Assembly: GCF_030681155.1 (NCBI RefSeq)
Contig: NZ_JAUXXE010000029.1
Coordinates: 1 to 64,000, forward strand
DNA length: 64,000 bases
Source of the DNA: Phenylobacterium sp.
Lineage (GTDB): Bacteria; Pseudomonadota; Alphaproteobacteria; Caulobacterales; Caulobacteraceae
Direction of reading: 5' to 3'
The notes below the pieces were generated by a model. That model worked only from the letters and a program-made list of their open reading frames with translations, was not told where the DNA came from and searched no databases. Positions 11,066-19,729 of this stretch are shown here, piece after piece. Both the position numbers and the translations under genes were made by a program. Numbering within the stretch: position 1 is the first letter of the stretch; each line of letters begins with the position of its first letter.

Positions 11066-12606
11066 CTCACCATCTCCTCAAGCTTGACCAAGCCCTCGGC
11101 GATCTCCGCCTCCAGCTTTCTTAGCTGCGCGATGATCACCGCCGGACTGTCGTGCTCGACAGCCGCGTGCACCGTCTCCTTGTAACGGTTGATCGACAGG
11201 TCGTAGCTGCCGTCGCCGGCGATATCGGCCTTGGCCACGCAGAAGCTCTGGGCCGTGCGCGGGCGCTCCGACTCGGCGGCGTCGCGGTCCGCCCAGCGCG
11301 CCAGCAGGTCGGGCAGGTTGTTCTTGTCGTGCTCGGCCTGCGCCAGGTCCACGGCCGGGGCGACGCCCAGCCGGTCCTCCGCTAACAGCGGCTGGCGCTT
11401 GTCGTCCAGAGACCAGCCGTCGGCCTTCATGTCGTAGAACCAGACGTTCTCGGTCCCACCCACGCCGGTCTTGGTGAAGATCAGGATGGCGGTCGAGACA
11501 CCTGCGTAGGGACGGAAGACACCCGAGGGGAGGGAGATCACCGCGTCCAGCTTATGGTCCTCGACGATCATCCGACGCAGTTCCTTGTGCGCCTTGGACG
11601 AGCCGAACAGCACGCCGTCGGGCACGATCACCGCCGCCCGGCCGCCCACCTTCAGCAGGCGCAGGAACAGGGCCAGGAACAGCAGCTCGGTCTTGCGGGT
11701 CTTGACGATGCGCTGCAGGTCGGCCGCCGTCTGCTCATAGTCCAGCGAGCCCGCAAACGGCGGATTGGCCAAGATCAGATCGTACTTGTCCTTCTCGCCG
11801 GCGATGTCCTCGCTGAGGCTGTCGCGCGCCTCGATCAGCGGATTTTCGATGCCGTGCAGGATCATATTCATCGAGCCGATCCGCAGCATGGTCGGGTCGA
11901 AATCGAAACCGTGGAAGGCCTTGTCGTGGAAGTGCTGGCGCGCGGCGGCGTCGCGGAAGATCTCCGGATGCTTGTCGCGTAGATATTCGCCCGCCCCGAC
12001 CAAGAAGCCGCAAGTGCCCGCGGCGGGGTCGCAGATCACGTCGCCGGGCTTGGGCTCCATCAGAGCTACCATCAGGTTGATGATGTGGCGCGGGGTGCGG
12101 AACTGGCCATTCTGGCCGGCGCTGGCGATCTTGCCCAGCATGTACTCGTAGACGTCGCCCTTGGTGTCCCGATCGGCCATCGCCACGTGGTCGAGCTTGT
12201 CCACCACCTTGGCCAGCAGGGCTGGCGTCGGGATGGCGAAGCGGGCCTCCTTCATGTGCCGGGCGACCGCGCCCTCGGCGGCGACCTTTTCGCGGATGAA
12301 CGGGAAGACGTGCCGATCTACGATCCGGTACATCTCGCGCGGCTCTAACCCCTTGAATCGCGACCAGCGCAGATTGTCATAGGGCTCGCCGTCGTCATCG
12401 GCGCCTTCGGGGAAGATGCGTCGCTCGATGGGCTTCTTCAGCGCCTCGGCCCTGCGCTCCTCGACCGTCTGCAGCTCGTCCAGGCGCTTGATGAACAGCA
12501 GATAGGTCAGCTGCTCCATGACGCTGAGCGGATTGGAGACGCCGCCCGACCAGAAGTCGTTCCAGATGCCGTCGATCTGATTTCTGATCTCGCCCACCAG
12601 CATCAA
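11062..12606 (-). CDS. hsdM: type I R-M methyltransferase subunit (HsdM)
   Basis: A 514-aa N6-adenine methyltransferase. The HsdM N-terminal helical domain (~10-140) is followed by SAM-binding motif I 'DPAAGTCGFLVGAGEYL' near 195 and catalytic motif IV NPPF at ~281 (ANPPFAGSLDYEQ). The C-terminal tail 'IIAQLRKLEAEIAEGLVKLE' is the helical part that contacts HsdS. Start may be the first or second of two adjacent ATG codons. It overlaps both neighbours by four bases, so WYL regulator, HsdM and HsdS are made together. Confidence 0.96.
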   Translation of the reverse strand: MMLVGEIRNQIDGIWNDFWSGGVSNPLSVMEQLTYLLFIKRLDELQTVEERRAEALKKPIERRIFPEGADDDGEPYDNLRWSRFKGLEPREMYRIVDRHVFPFIREKVAAEGAVARHMKEARFAIPTPALLAKVVDKLDHVAMADRDTKGDVYEYMLGKIASAGQNGQFRTPRHIINLMVALMEPKPGDVICDPAAGTCGFLVGAGEYLRDKHPEIFRDAAARQHFHDKAFHGFDFDPTMLRIGSMNMILHGIENPLIEARDSLSEDIAGEKDKYDLILANPPFAGSLDYEQTAADLQRIVKTRKTELLFLALFLRLLKVGGRAAVIVPDGVLFGSSKAHKELRRMIVEDHKLDAVISLPSGVFRPYAGVSTAILIFTKTGVGGTENVWFYDMKADGWSLDDKRQPLLAEDRLGVAPAVDLAQAEHDKNNLPDLLARWADRDAAESERPRTAQSFCVAKADIAGDGSYDLSINRYKETVHAAVEHDSPAVIIAQLRKLEAEIAEGLVKLEEMVR

Positions 12607-13508
12607 ATGCCCCCACGCACTTCGCCCTTGGCGCTGGCCAAGGCGATTTCAAACTCATCTCGATTGGCCACTACGACCGGTGTCTCGGCTGGCGAATCGG
12701 TGGCCACGTCCAGACGCAGCCTCTTCTTCAAATAGTAGAGTAGGGCTTTGCGCACCGACAGCGCGCTGCGCCCTTTGGGCATATCGTACTCCCAGGCCAC
12801 CGCCTCCTGTTGGCTCGCGGACAGGGCGGGATTGGGCCGCAGTTCCACGCTGAAGGTCTCGGTCCAATCCTGATCAGCGGCGGCCGATGCGCCAGCCGAA
12901 GCTTTGTCTCGCAGGGCCCGCCAGCGTGATAGGATGAAATCCTTGAAGTCGCCGTCTAAGTGGCAATAGCCACGCACGTGCCACCGCAGACCGTCGGAGC
13001 CAAAGGCGTGCGGTGTAATCCGTCGCCACAACGAGTCCGGCCGGCGTGGGCTCATTGACTGATACTGGACTTCGATCGATGCGCCTTCTCGCATCACTGT
13101 CAGCAGATCGCGAAACAATAGAGGATCAACTCGCCGCGCAGGCACGGGCATCGCCTGGGCGTCGGGCGCGACGCCGATCCAGGTCTCGTCCAGGCTGATG
13201 ACACCCTCGGCCTTGGCTCGGAGTTGCGACAGGTAGCGATCCGCGCTGAGAGCCAGGAAGCGCGGCGCGAATTCCGGCGTCGCCACATAGCGCTTGGCGC
13301 TGGCGTCGTAGTGCAGATTCGCAGGCGCAAGCTCGCGGTACTGGCTCAGATCGTTCGACGCTTGAGGCACTGAGACCCCAAAGCGGTCAGTGATCTCCGA
13401 ACGATTTACGCCCCCTTCCCAGAAGGCCCGAAATTCAATGAATTCAAGGCGCTGCTCCGCCCCCCACCGCATCTTTGCACCATCGCCAGCCATCATCGTG
13501 CGCACCAA
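12603..13508 (-). CDS. WYL-domain transcriptional regulator of the R-M operon
   Basis: A 301-aa protein. The N-terminal winged HTH (~20-65, 'FWEGGVNRSEITDRFGVSVP') is followed by a WYL ligand-binding domain (~125-215) with 'PHAFGSDGLRWHVRGYCHLD' and a C-terminal WCX-type extension. WYL regulators repress or activate defence operons in response to nucleic acid or nucleotide ligands. Being first in the operon and overlapping hsdM by four bases, it probably controls its own operon, for example to delay restriction after transfer. Confidence 0.85.
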   Translation of the reverse strand: MVRTMMAGDGAKMRWGAEQRLEFIEFRAFWEGGVNRSEITDRFGVSVPQASNDLSQYRELAPANLHYDASAKRYVATPEFAPRFLALSADRYLSQLRAKAEGVISLDETWIGVAPDAQAMPVPARRVDPLLFRDLLTVMREGASIEVQYQSMSPRRPDSLWRRITPHAFGSDGLRWHVRGYCHLDGDFKDFILSRWRALRDKASAGASAAADQDWTETFSVELRPNPALSASQQEAVAWEYDMPKGRSALSVRKALLYYLKKRLRLDVATDSPAETPVVVANRDEFEIALASAKGEVRGGI

Positions 13509-13617
13509 ACCAGAATAGAAACTTGACGGGTATAAAAACTATATCCATAAAAATACTATTCCCACCGACCGCTGCGGTCAATTCCGCAACGGCTCCATCG
13601 CGAAAGGCGAATGCGAA

Positions 13618-13884
13618 ATGTCTGATCTTCAAGTCACCTGCATCAACAAGACTCCGCGCAATGACCCCCACCAGGGCATCACTTATCTCGGCGGGGCGGG
13701 GTTCAAGTACAGCCGCCAGCAAGTCGTCGATTTCATCAATGGGCGTATCCACACGTTCTACACGAAGACGAATGGGGTCCGCGCTGAGATCGGCGTCAAC
13801 GGCAATGCGCCTAACCAGTGGGTTCAGACCTACGCCGACAAGCAGTGGAACAACAATCTGTTGGCCCTGCCCGAGTGCCGTTGA
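13618..13884 (+). CDS. DUF3892 protein
   Basis: An 88-aa protein matching the DUF3892 pattern: 'CINKTPRNDPHQGITYLGG', then 'SRQQVVDFINGRIHTFYT', then a C-terminal 'WNNNLLALPEC'. The family is small and common next to restriction and mobile genes, with no established function. It is divergent from the WYL gene, with a ~110-bp shared promoter region, and is followed by a GC-rich hairpin. Confidence 0.75.
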   Translation: MSDLQVTCINKTPRNDPHQGITYLGGAGFKYSRQQVVDFINGRIHTFYTKTNGVRAEIGVNGNAPNQWVQTYADKQWNNNLLALPECR

Positions 13885-13894
13885 TCGATCAAAA

Positions 13895-13921
13895 GCCGTG
13901 GGGGCTTTGCGCCCCCGCGGC
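13895..13921 (+). terminator. hairpin after the DUF3892 gene
   Basis: An 11-bp stem (13895-13905 with 13911-13921, one G-T pair) with loop TTTGC, starting 11 bases after the DUF3892 stop. There is no T tract, so it may be a weak terminator or RNA 3'-end stabiliser. It separates DUF3892 from rmuC, which starts 46 bases later. Confidence 0.5.
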
Positions 13922-13967
13922 CGTCGCTCGCCACTTCTAAGACTTAGCCGGTCAGGACGCCCCCCAA

Positions 13968-15473
13968 ATGCTCCCTCTCATGATCATCACCACCATCGCG
14001 GCTGTGTTGGCCTGCTTGTTCGCGACGCTCAGCTTCTTCCGACGCCAACCGGGGCCGAAAGCCGACCCGGAAGTCGTGGCCAAGCTGGCCGTGCTTGAAA
14101 CGGGAATGCGGGACATCCCCAGCACCGGGCGTGAAGAGGGCAAGCTGCTGCGCGACGAACTGCGCAACGCGCTATCGACGCATCAACAAGGCCTCGATAC
14201 TCGGTTGGCGACTTTCGCTCAGGGGCAGGGCGAGCAACTGTCGGCGATGCGTCAGGAAGCCTCCGACGGTCGGGCCAAGCTTGAAGAGGCGCTGGTCGTC
14301 GCCACCGACGCTTTCGCTAACACCCAGACCACGCGGCTTGGCGAAACCAACCAGGCTATGAAGGATCTCGCCGAACGGCTCCAGAAGGCTCAGGACACGG
14401 CGCGGGAGCTGCAGAAGCAGGCGCTGGACGGCATGGCCATGAAGATCCAGGCCCTCACTGAAGCCAACGACAAGAAGCAGGATGCAATCCGCGAAGCGCT
14501 CGTCCTTAGCCTGGACCAGCTTCGCAAGGAGAATGAAGCCAAGCTTGAGCAGATGCGCGCCACGGTCGACGAGAAGCTGCAGGGTACGCTGGAGGCCCGT
14601 CTGGGCGAGTCCTTCAAGCTGGTCAGCGACCGGCTGGAACTGGTCCATAAGGGCCTTGGCGAGATGCAGAGCCTCGCGACCGGCGTAGGCGATCTGAAGC
14701 GCGTCTTGACCAATGTGAAATCGCGGGGCGGCTGGGGCGAGATGCAGCTGGGCATGCTGCTGGAAGACATGCTGACGCCCGAGCAATATGAGAAGAACGT
14801 CCGCATCCGGCCTGATTCCGGCGAAATCGTCGAGTTCGCCGTCCGGCTGCCTGGCAAGAGCGATGACATGGCGCTCTACCTTCCGATCGACGCCAAGTTC
14901 CCGCACGAAGACTATGACCGGCTGCTGGTCGCTCAGGACGCCGGACTGGCGGAAGACGCAGAGAAAGCGGGGCTGGCGCTGGAGCGGGCCGTTCGGGCAC
15001 AGGCCAAGGTGATCTCCGAGAAGTACGTGCATCCGCCGTACTCGACAGACTTCGCGATCATGTACCTACCGACGGAGGGGCTCTTCGCCGAGATCATCCG
15101 CCGACCGGGTCTGTGCAGCGAGCTGCAGGCTCAATACCGGGTCATGCTGACGGGACCGACCACCTTGGCGGCCTTGCTCAATAGCCTGCAGATGGGTTTC
15201 CGCACTCTGGCGATCGAAAAGCGCTCCAGCGAGGTCTGGCAGGTGCTGGGCGCCGCCAAGGCGGAGTTCAAGAAGTACGGCGATGTCTGGGACAAGCTGA
15301 GCAAGCAACTCGCGACTGCGCAGAATACGGTCACCGAGGCAGGCAAGCGGACGCGCGCTGTTGAGCGCAAGTTGCGTGATGTAGAGTCGGTAGAGTTGCC
15401 TATCGGGGCCGATGTCTTCGAGGCATTGCCAGACCTTGGCGGTGAAGAAAGCGACGAAGACGTCGCCGCGTAG
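13968..15473 (+). CDS. rmuC: RmuC family protein
   Basis: A 501-aa protein with an N-terminal transmembrane anchor (MLPLMIITTIAAVLACLFAT), a long coiled coil (~45-230) and a C-terminal RmuC domain (~240-450) containing 'GGWGEMQLGMLLEDMLTPEQ', 'LPIDAKFPHEDYDRLL' and 'STDFAIMYLPTEGLFAEI'. RmuC is a PD-(D/E)XK-like protein linked to limiting DNA inversions. Here it stands in a defence island directly upstream of zorA and in the same direction, so a membrane-tethered nuclease role in defence is possible. That is inference; it could also be an independent cargo gene. Confidence 0.93.
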   Translation: MLPLMIITTIAAVLACLFATLSFFRRQPGPKADPEVVAKLAVLETGMRDIPSTGREEGKLLRDELRNALSTHQQGLDTRLATFAQGQGEQLSAMRQEASDGRAKLEEALVVATDAFANTQTTRLGETNQAMKDLAERLQKAQDTARELQKQALDGMAMKIQALTEANDKKQDAIREALVLSLDQLRKENEAKLEQMRATVDEKLQGTLEARLGESFKLVSDRLELVHKGLGEMQSLATGVGDLKRVLTNVKSRGGWGEMQLGMLLEDMLTPEQYEKNVRIRPDSGEIVEFAVRLPGKSDDMALYLPIDAKFPHEDYDRLLVAQDAGLAEDAEKAGLALERAVRAQAKVISEKYVHPPYSTDFAIMYLPTEGLFAEIIRRPGLCSELQAQYRVMLTGPTTLAALLNSLQMGFRTLAIEKRSSEVWQVLGAAKAEFKKYGDVWDKLSKQLATAQNTVTEAGKRTRAVERKLRDVESVELPIGADVFEALPDLGGEESDEDVAA

Positions 15474-15576
15474 GGCGAGCCAACTGGAGCTCCTACATCA
15501 GGTACGGGCGCCTCGCCCTAACTACAAATTATAGTTGAGCTTTTGCTGTAAATTTGATCACTGGAGGGAAGTCGGA

Positions 15577-15633
15577 GTGTGGGGGCGCCTCGACGCCATC
15601 CGTCCGGCTCGCCCCCAGAGCGTGGGGGCGTAA
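15577..15633 (+). CDS. 18-codon leader ORF abutting zorA
   Basis: A GTG at 15577, preceded at 9-bp spacing by the ribosome binding site GGAGG (15563-15567), opens a frame encoding MWGRLDAIRPARPQSVGA. It stops at TAA 15631-15633, immediately before the GTG start of zorA. zorA has no clear ribosome binding site of its own, so translation of this leader with re-initiation at the adjacent GTG is an attractive explanation. Not confirmed; a short ORF of this length can arise by chance, though the spacing and context are good. Confidence 0.5.
   Translation: MWGRLDAIRPARPQSVGA
15580..15630 (+). promoter_or_regulatory. competing hairpins sequestering the zorA start
   Basis: CGCCCCCA (15610-15617) is perfectly complementary to two identical TGGGGGCG copies, at 15580-15587 and 15623-15630. 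The right-hand pairing gives an 8-bp GC stem with a 5-nt loop that ends three bases before the zorA GTG. The left-hand pairing would free the start. Ribosomes translating the leader ORF cover these elements. This is an arrangement that could control zorABCD expression after transcription; function inferred from structure alone. Confidence 0.45.
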
Positions 15634-17586
15634 GTGGAACAGATTCTGGATCTCATTCTGGCGGGGTTGGAGGTTGTCTACGGGCGACCCTGGCTCGCGC
15701 TCTGTGTTCTGATCCTGATGTTTATGTGGGCGGGCGCACTCGTTTTCCGAGCGCACCGGCGGGTCGGGCCCTATCTCAAGTCGGCGAGATTACGGGTGAG
15801 CGCGCTGCGGACCGCCCTAGGCGATTCAACGGAAGTCGTCGATCAACGTGAGGCCTTCGGCCGCAACTACCTCGATGTGGCGGCGGCTCTCGACGTTGAA
15901 CAACCAGGGGCACATGCGCTGGTGCAGGCTTGGCGAGAGTTCCATGAGTCAATCATCGACGAAAACGTTTCGCCGATCCGAAACACCATCCGCCCCGGCA
16001 CCTATTTTCATCGCGCTGCGCCCCGCCTGACTGACCTGGCCTTTGCGTCGAACGTCTTCGTCGCCGTCGGCCTCATCCTGACCTTCATCGGGTTGGTGGT
16101 GGCGTTGCATACGGCCGCCGGCAACATGGGTGATCCGAGCAAGGCGCAGATCGCCTTGACGCTCTTGCTAACCGTCGCTTCTGCGAAGTTTCTGACCTCG
16201 ATAGGCGGCATCGGCGCGTCGTTGTGGCTGCGGTTCGCGGAGCAGGGCCTGGCGCGCAAGGTCAACGCTGAAACAGAAGAGATCTGTGCATTACTCGAGC
16301 GCGGTTTGCTTTATGTGCCGCCGCAGCGGCTGGCGGCCGAACAATTGACCGAGCTGCGCGAGCAGACCGCGCAACTGAAGTTCTTCAATCAGGATGTCGC
16401 TTTCCAGCTTGCAGACCGGATCAACGCGGGCGTTACCCAGGCCTTCGCTCCGATGGCGTCGTCGTTGACGGCCCTGAATGAGAACATGGCCGCGGTGACT
16501 CAAGGCATCGGCAGTGAGGCGGCCAAGGCCATCGCGGACGTCAGCGGCCAGCAGCTGCAAGGCCTGAGCGATACCCTCGCAAGTCTCAGCCAACGACTTG
16601 ATGCGATGACCACCTCGGTTGGAGCTTCGGGTGATCATGCGGCGGAACAGATACGCGCTGCGGGCTCGGACTTTGCTCAGGCGGCCACAGTTATCCGCGA
16701 GGCCTTCGACAGGTTGGTCGCCAACGTCGATGGCATGGGCGGCAAGCTCGCAGAGCAAGGCGAAGCGGTCGCGCGCACTCAGGACGAAGCGCTGACACGA
16801 GTCTTGAGTGGCCTCGAGAGCGCTCAGGCGAGGTCAGCCGAGGCCGTCGGCGACGCGGTCAAGGCTTTGCAATCAGCTGGCGCCCAGGCTGCGGAGACGA
16901 TGCAGCGGGAGGTCGGTGCCGCACTGGCAGAAGGCGTCGCTGAGAGCCAGCGCACCTTCCGCACGGCCCTGGAGGAGGGCGGTGATGCACTCCGTGGAGC
17001 CGCGTTAGGGCTTGCGCAGGCGGTAGGGGAGGCGGCCGAGAGTATCGAGCGCGCCTCAGCAGGCTTCGTTCGTAGCGGCGACAGTGCTGCCCGGACGGCC
17101 GAGGCAATGGACGGGGTAACCGGACAGGCGAAGACAGCAGCGACGTCGCTAGGCGACGCCGTAAAGGGCTTCTCCACCGCAGCGGCACCCGTTGCGCAGG
17201 CCGCCCTGGCCGTCAACGAAGCGGCGTCAAGCATAGCCCGCGCCATCACCACGAGCCGCGACACCAACGCCGACACACTGCGCGGTCTCAGTGCTCTGGC
17301 AGATGGCATCAAGGAAACGCAGTCGGCCGCTGAGACGGCGTGGCGCGACTACCGCGCACGGTTCGAAGGTGTCGACAAAGCTCTCGCTCAGACAGCAGAG
17401 AAGCTCGGCCAAACGCTCGGCGATAGCTTTGACGAGTTCCGCCGCTTCGCCCAGAGCTTCGACTCCGAAATGGCGGCTGCGGTGTCAAAGTTATCGACCA
17501 CCGCGACTGCGATTGAAGAATATGCTGGCGCACTCGACGAGTATGTAGATGAAAGAAAAAAGTCGACGCTGGAGGCCGCTGAATGA
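15634..17586 (+). CDS. zorA: Zorya anti-phage protein ZorA (MotA-like channel with long tail)
   Basis: A 650-aa inner-membrane protein of the MotA/TolQ/ExbB kind. Membrane segments lie at ~20-39, ~139-162 ('NVFVAVGLILTFIGLVVALH') and ~171-200, followed by a 450-residue Ala-rich coiled-coil tail. ZorA and ZorB form a proton-driven rotary complex that, in the known system, senses phage attack through the cytoplasmic tail and recruits ZorC and ZorD. The GTG start directly follows the leader stop. It overlaps zorB by four bases, first of a coupled four-gene operon. The tail length is in the type I range. Confidence 0.93.
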   Translation: MEQILDLILAGLEVVYGRPWLALCVLILMFMWAGALVFRAHRRVGPYLKSARLRVSALRTALGDSTEVVDQREAFGRNYLDVAAALDVEQPGAHALVQAWREFHESIIDENVSPIRNTIRPGTYFHRAAPRLTDLAFASNVFVAVGLILTFIGLVVALHTAAGNMGDPSKAQIALTLLLTVASAKFLTSIGGIGASLWLRFAEQGLARKVNAETEEICALLERGLLYVPPQRLAAEQLTELREQTAQLKFFNQDVAFQLADRINAGVTQAFAPMASSLTALNENMAAVTQGIGSEAAKAIADVSGQQLQGLSDTLASLSQRLDAMTTSVGASGDHAAEQIRAAGSDFAQAATVIREAFDRLVANVDGMGGKLAEQGEAVARTQDEALTRVLSGLESAQARSAEAVGDAVKALQSAGAQAAETMQREVGAALAEGVAESQRTFRTALEEGGDALRGAALGLAQAVGEAAESIERASAGFVRSGDSAARTAEAMDGVTGQAKTAATSLGDAVKGFSTAAAPVAQAALAVNEAASSIARAITTSRDTNADTLRGLSALADGIKETQSAAETAWRDYRARFEGVDKALAQTAEKLGQTLGDSFDEFRRFAQSFDSEMAAAVSKLSTTATAIEEYAGALDEYVDERKKSTLEAAE

Positions 17587-18335
17587 ATGCGGAGGAGGCG
17601 TATGAGCATACCGTCGAGGAAGAGAACTATTTCGTGTCCATGACGGACATGATGGTCGGGATGATATTCATATTTATCATCCTCCTCATGTACTATGTGC
17701 TCCAATTCAGCACGACTATTTCACGCTTTGAAGACGTCAATGAAGCGCGTGCCAAGATCGCGATTGAATTGAAGGAGGAGCTTGAGAGACGCGGTGTCGC
17801 GGTGACGATCGAGGAAAACAGCAGCGTCCTGCGGCTCAAGGACAACGTCCTGTTCGACAGCGCCCAATCCGACGTGAAGGTGGAGGGCTGGCCAAAGGTT
17901 GTCTCCCTCGCGGAAAGCCTGCGTGCGGTGCTCCCCTGCTACACCGACGAGGCACCGACGGTCATCCGGCTCACAAGGGGCGTCTGTAGCCCCAGTCCGC
18001 ACAGGATAGAATCGCTGTTCATCGAAGGGCACACGGACACCGACGGCTTCAGCGGTCTTGGTATGGTCGACAATCTTGATCTCTCCGCCAAGCGCGCTGC
18101 CAATGTCTATCGGCGCCTGAAGGGTGCCGACGGCGGACTGGCCCAGGTTTGCACCAAACGGGAAACGGGCCGTTGTGTGCCGGTCCTGAGCGTCAGCGGC
18201 TACGGTTCAGACCGGCCCGCCGATGGTGATTTCGCGGCCAAGGATAAGAACCGCCGCATCGACCTGCGCATCGTGATGCGCACGCCGCCGACAGAGGAAT
18301 ATCGCAAGGTCGAGGCCGGGATGGCTGGCTCGTGA
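17583..18335 (+). CDS. zorB: Zorya anti-phage protein ZorB (MotB/OmpA-like)
   Basis: A 250-aa protein with a single membrane helix (~17-42, 'MTDMMVGMIFIFIILLMYYV') carrying the proton-binding Asp22 in SMTDMM. A short linker leads to a periplasmic OmpA-like peptidoglycan-binding domain (~75-240) with 'SLFIEGHTDTDGF', 'NLDLSAKRAANVYRRL' and a closing 'NRRIDLRIVM'. It anchors the ZorAB motor to the cell wall. Four-base overlaps join it to zorA and zorC. All expected elements are present. Confidence 0.95.
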   Translation: MNAEEAYEHTVEEENYFVSMTDMMVGMIFIFIILLMYYVLQFSTTISRFEDVNEARAKIAIELKEELERRGVAVTIEENSSVLRLKDNVLFDSAQSDVKVEGWPKVVSLAESLRAVLPCYTDEAPTVIRLTRGVCSPSPHRIESLFIEGHTDTDGFSGLGMVDNLDLSAKRAANVYRRLKGADGGLAQVCTKRETGRCVPVLSVSGYGSDRPADGDFAAKDKNRRIDLRIVMRTPPTEEYRKVEAGMAGS

Positions 18336-19729
18336 CCGTCCTAGCCAGACTTCTCGCCGATCCGGCTCACCTGCTTGGCAGAGCAAAGGCGAAGGCTCCC
18401 GAGCCGCTCCGCTTGAGACGGGCCGTTGCAGCTATGAGCGACGGGGGCGGAGCCTCGATCGTGGCGGACAACACCGAGGTAATCCAGCTCCGCATTGCCG
18501 CCGCGGTGCGGGATGGCTCCGCAGGCCTGAATCGCCTCTCTCGCCGCGACCTGCGTGAAGGTTGTCGAGTCTTTCTTCATCCGCCGCAGCCGCCCGGGCG
18601 GATTCATGATGTCGGTGCGCCTTTGATCGAGGAGGTCGTACGGCTTCAGCGACGGGCGGCTTATTTGGCTCTGATTGACGCTTATTTGGACGGGTTCGCC
18701 ATCGACGATCCCGATGTCTCTCGCCTCGCCGCAGCGTTGGCGGCGACCGGTCGGAACTGGCCCTGGCGTTCAACGGACTTCTGGCCCCAGCGGGTCAAAA
18801 TCTTCAGGCTCTTCGAACCAACAGAAGCGCCGGCGCGGCTTGCCGCCGCTGTCCTCAACTCGGAAGCACCGCCTCGCGCCATTCTCGACAGCGCGGGTCT
18901 CCACTCTGAAGGTCGCCGCAAGGGAGGACTGGCGGAGGCGGCGTTTCGCACGGCCTGCGTCCAGGCTGCAAGCAAGGTCGGAAGACCGGCCGTGTCGATG
19001 CAGGAGCGGATTGTAGCCTGGGCGCAGGATGGCGGCGGCGCATTGGCTTTCCCGAGGGCATGGCCCGATTTCACCGCTGCTTTGTTCATGCCCTGGCGGA
19101 GGGACGATCCATCAGCCTCGCATAGGAGCCTCCTGATCGAGGCTGCGGTCGGCTACGGTGGCGATCCGCGGGTGAACGAGAGCCGCTGGAGGCCCGTGCG
19201 GCAGTCCGTCGGAGACGCCTATGACGTCATCGTCCGTTGGCTCACTAAGGCTTCGGTAGAGCAGTTTTTCGATATCGTCAGTGAGACGATGACTGATCGC
19301 CCAGACATGTGGGAGCAGCGCCGTAAATTCTGGACTGCCTACTTGAAGGCCGACATGATTTCGGCTGCGTGGGTGGCCTTCGGTGCCGATGGCGCCTTGC
19401 GCGCGAGTCAGGCGGCCCGTCGCAGTTCCGACAGTGGCCTTTCGATGTTCGGCCGCCTCTCGTCCGGCGGGGGTCGGAGTTCCGAACATGCAGCTCTCAT
19501 CATGCGGATCGGCGATCTCACCGTGGTCGAATGGAGCCACAACGGTCGATGGAACATCTGGCGTCGCAGCGACAGCGGTGCGCCAGGTCTGTTTAGGCAC
19601 AATTCAAGGGGGCTGCCCGATTACGCCCCACCGGATCTGATGAACGCACCCATGAATGGCACGCATCAAGGCTCCTGGGAGTGGAAGCTGGCTGAAACCA
19701 TCCGTCAGGAAACGGGATTGCGACCTTGA
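18332..19729 (+). CDS. zorC: Zorya anti-phage protein ZorC (EH signature family)
   Basis: A 465-aa soluble helical protein with many Trp/Arg residues. Near the C-terminus it carries an EH-signature-type region ('MRIGDLTVVEWSHNGRWNIW', with the E...H pattern WSHNGR). Assignment rests on position between zorB and zorD with four-base overlaps on both sides, length and the EH-like segment. In type I Zorya, ZorC binds DNA and is needed together with ZorD for defence. Confidence 0.88.
   Translation: MTVLARLLADPAHLLGRAKAKAPEPLRLRRAVAAMSDGGGASIVADNTEVIQLRIAAAVRDGSAGLNRLSRRDLREGCRVFLHPPQPPGRIHDVGAPLIEEVVRLQRRAAYLALIDAYLDGFAIDDPDVSRLAAALAATGRNWPWRSTDFWPQRVKIFRLFEPTEAPARLAAAVLNSEAPPRAILDSAGLHSEGRRKGGLAEAAFRTACVQAASKVGRPAVSMQERIVAWAQDGGGALAFPRAWPDFTAALFMPWRRDDPSASHRSLLIEAAVGYGGDPRVNESRWRPVRQSVGDAYDVIVRWLTKASVEQFFDIVSETMTDRPDMWEQRRKFWTAYLKADMISAAWVAFGADGALRASQAARRSSDSGLSMFGRLSSGGGRSSEHAALIMRIGDLTVVEWSHNGRWNIWRRSDSGAPGLFRHNSRGLPDYAPPDLMNAPMNGTHQGSWEWKLAETIRQETGLRP

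Noticed and set aside
13444..13752. Minus-strand 102-codon frame between the WYL and DUF3892 genes
   Set aside because: It overlaps DUF3892, whose family motifs are clear, on the opposite strand.
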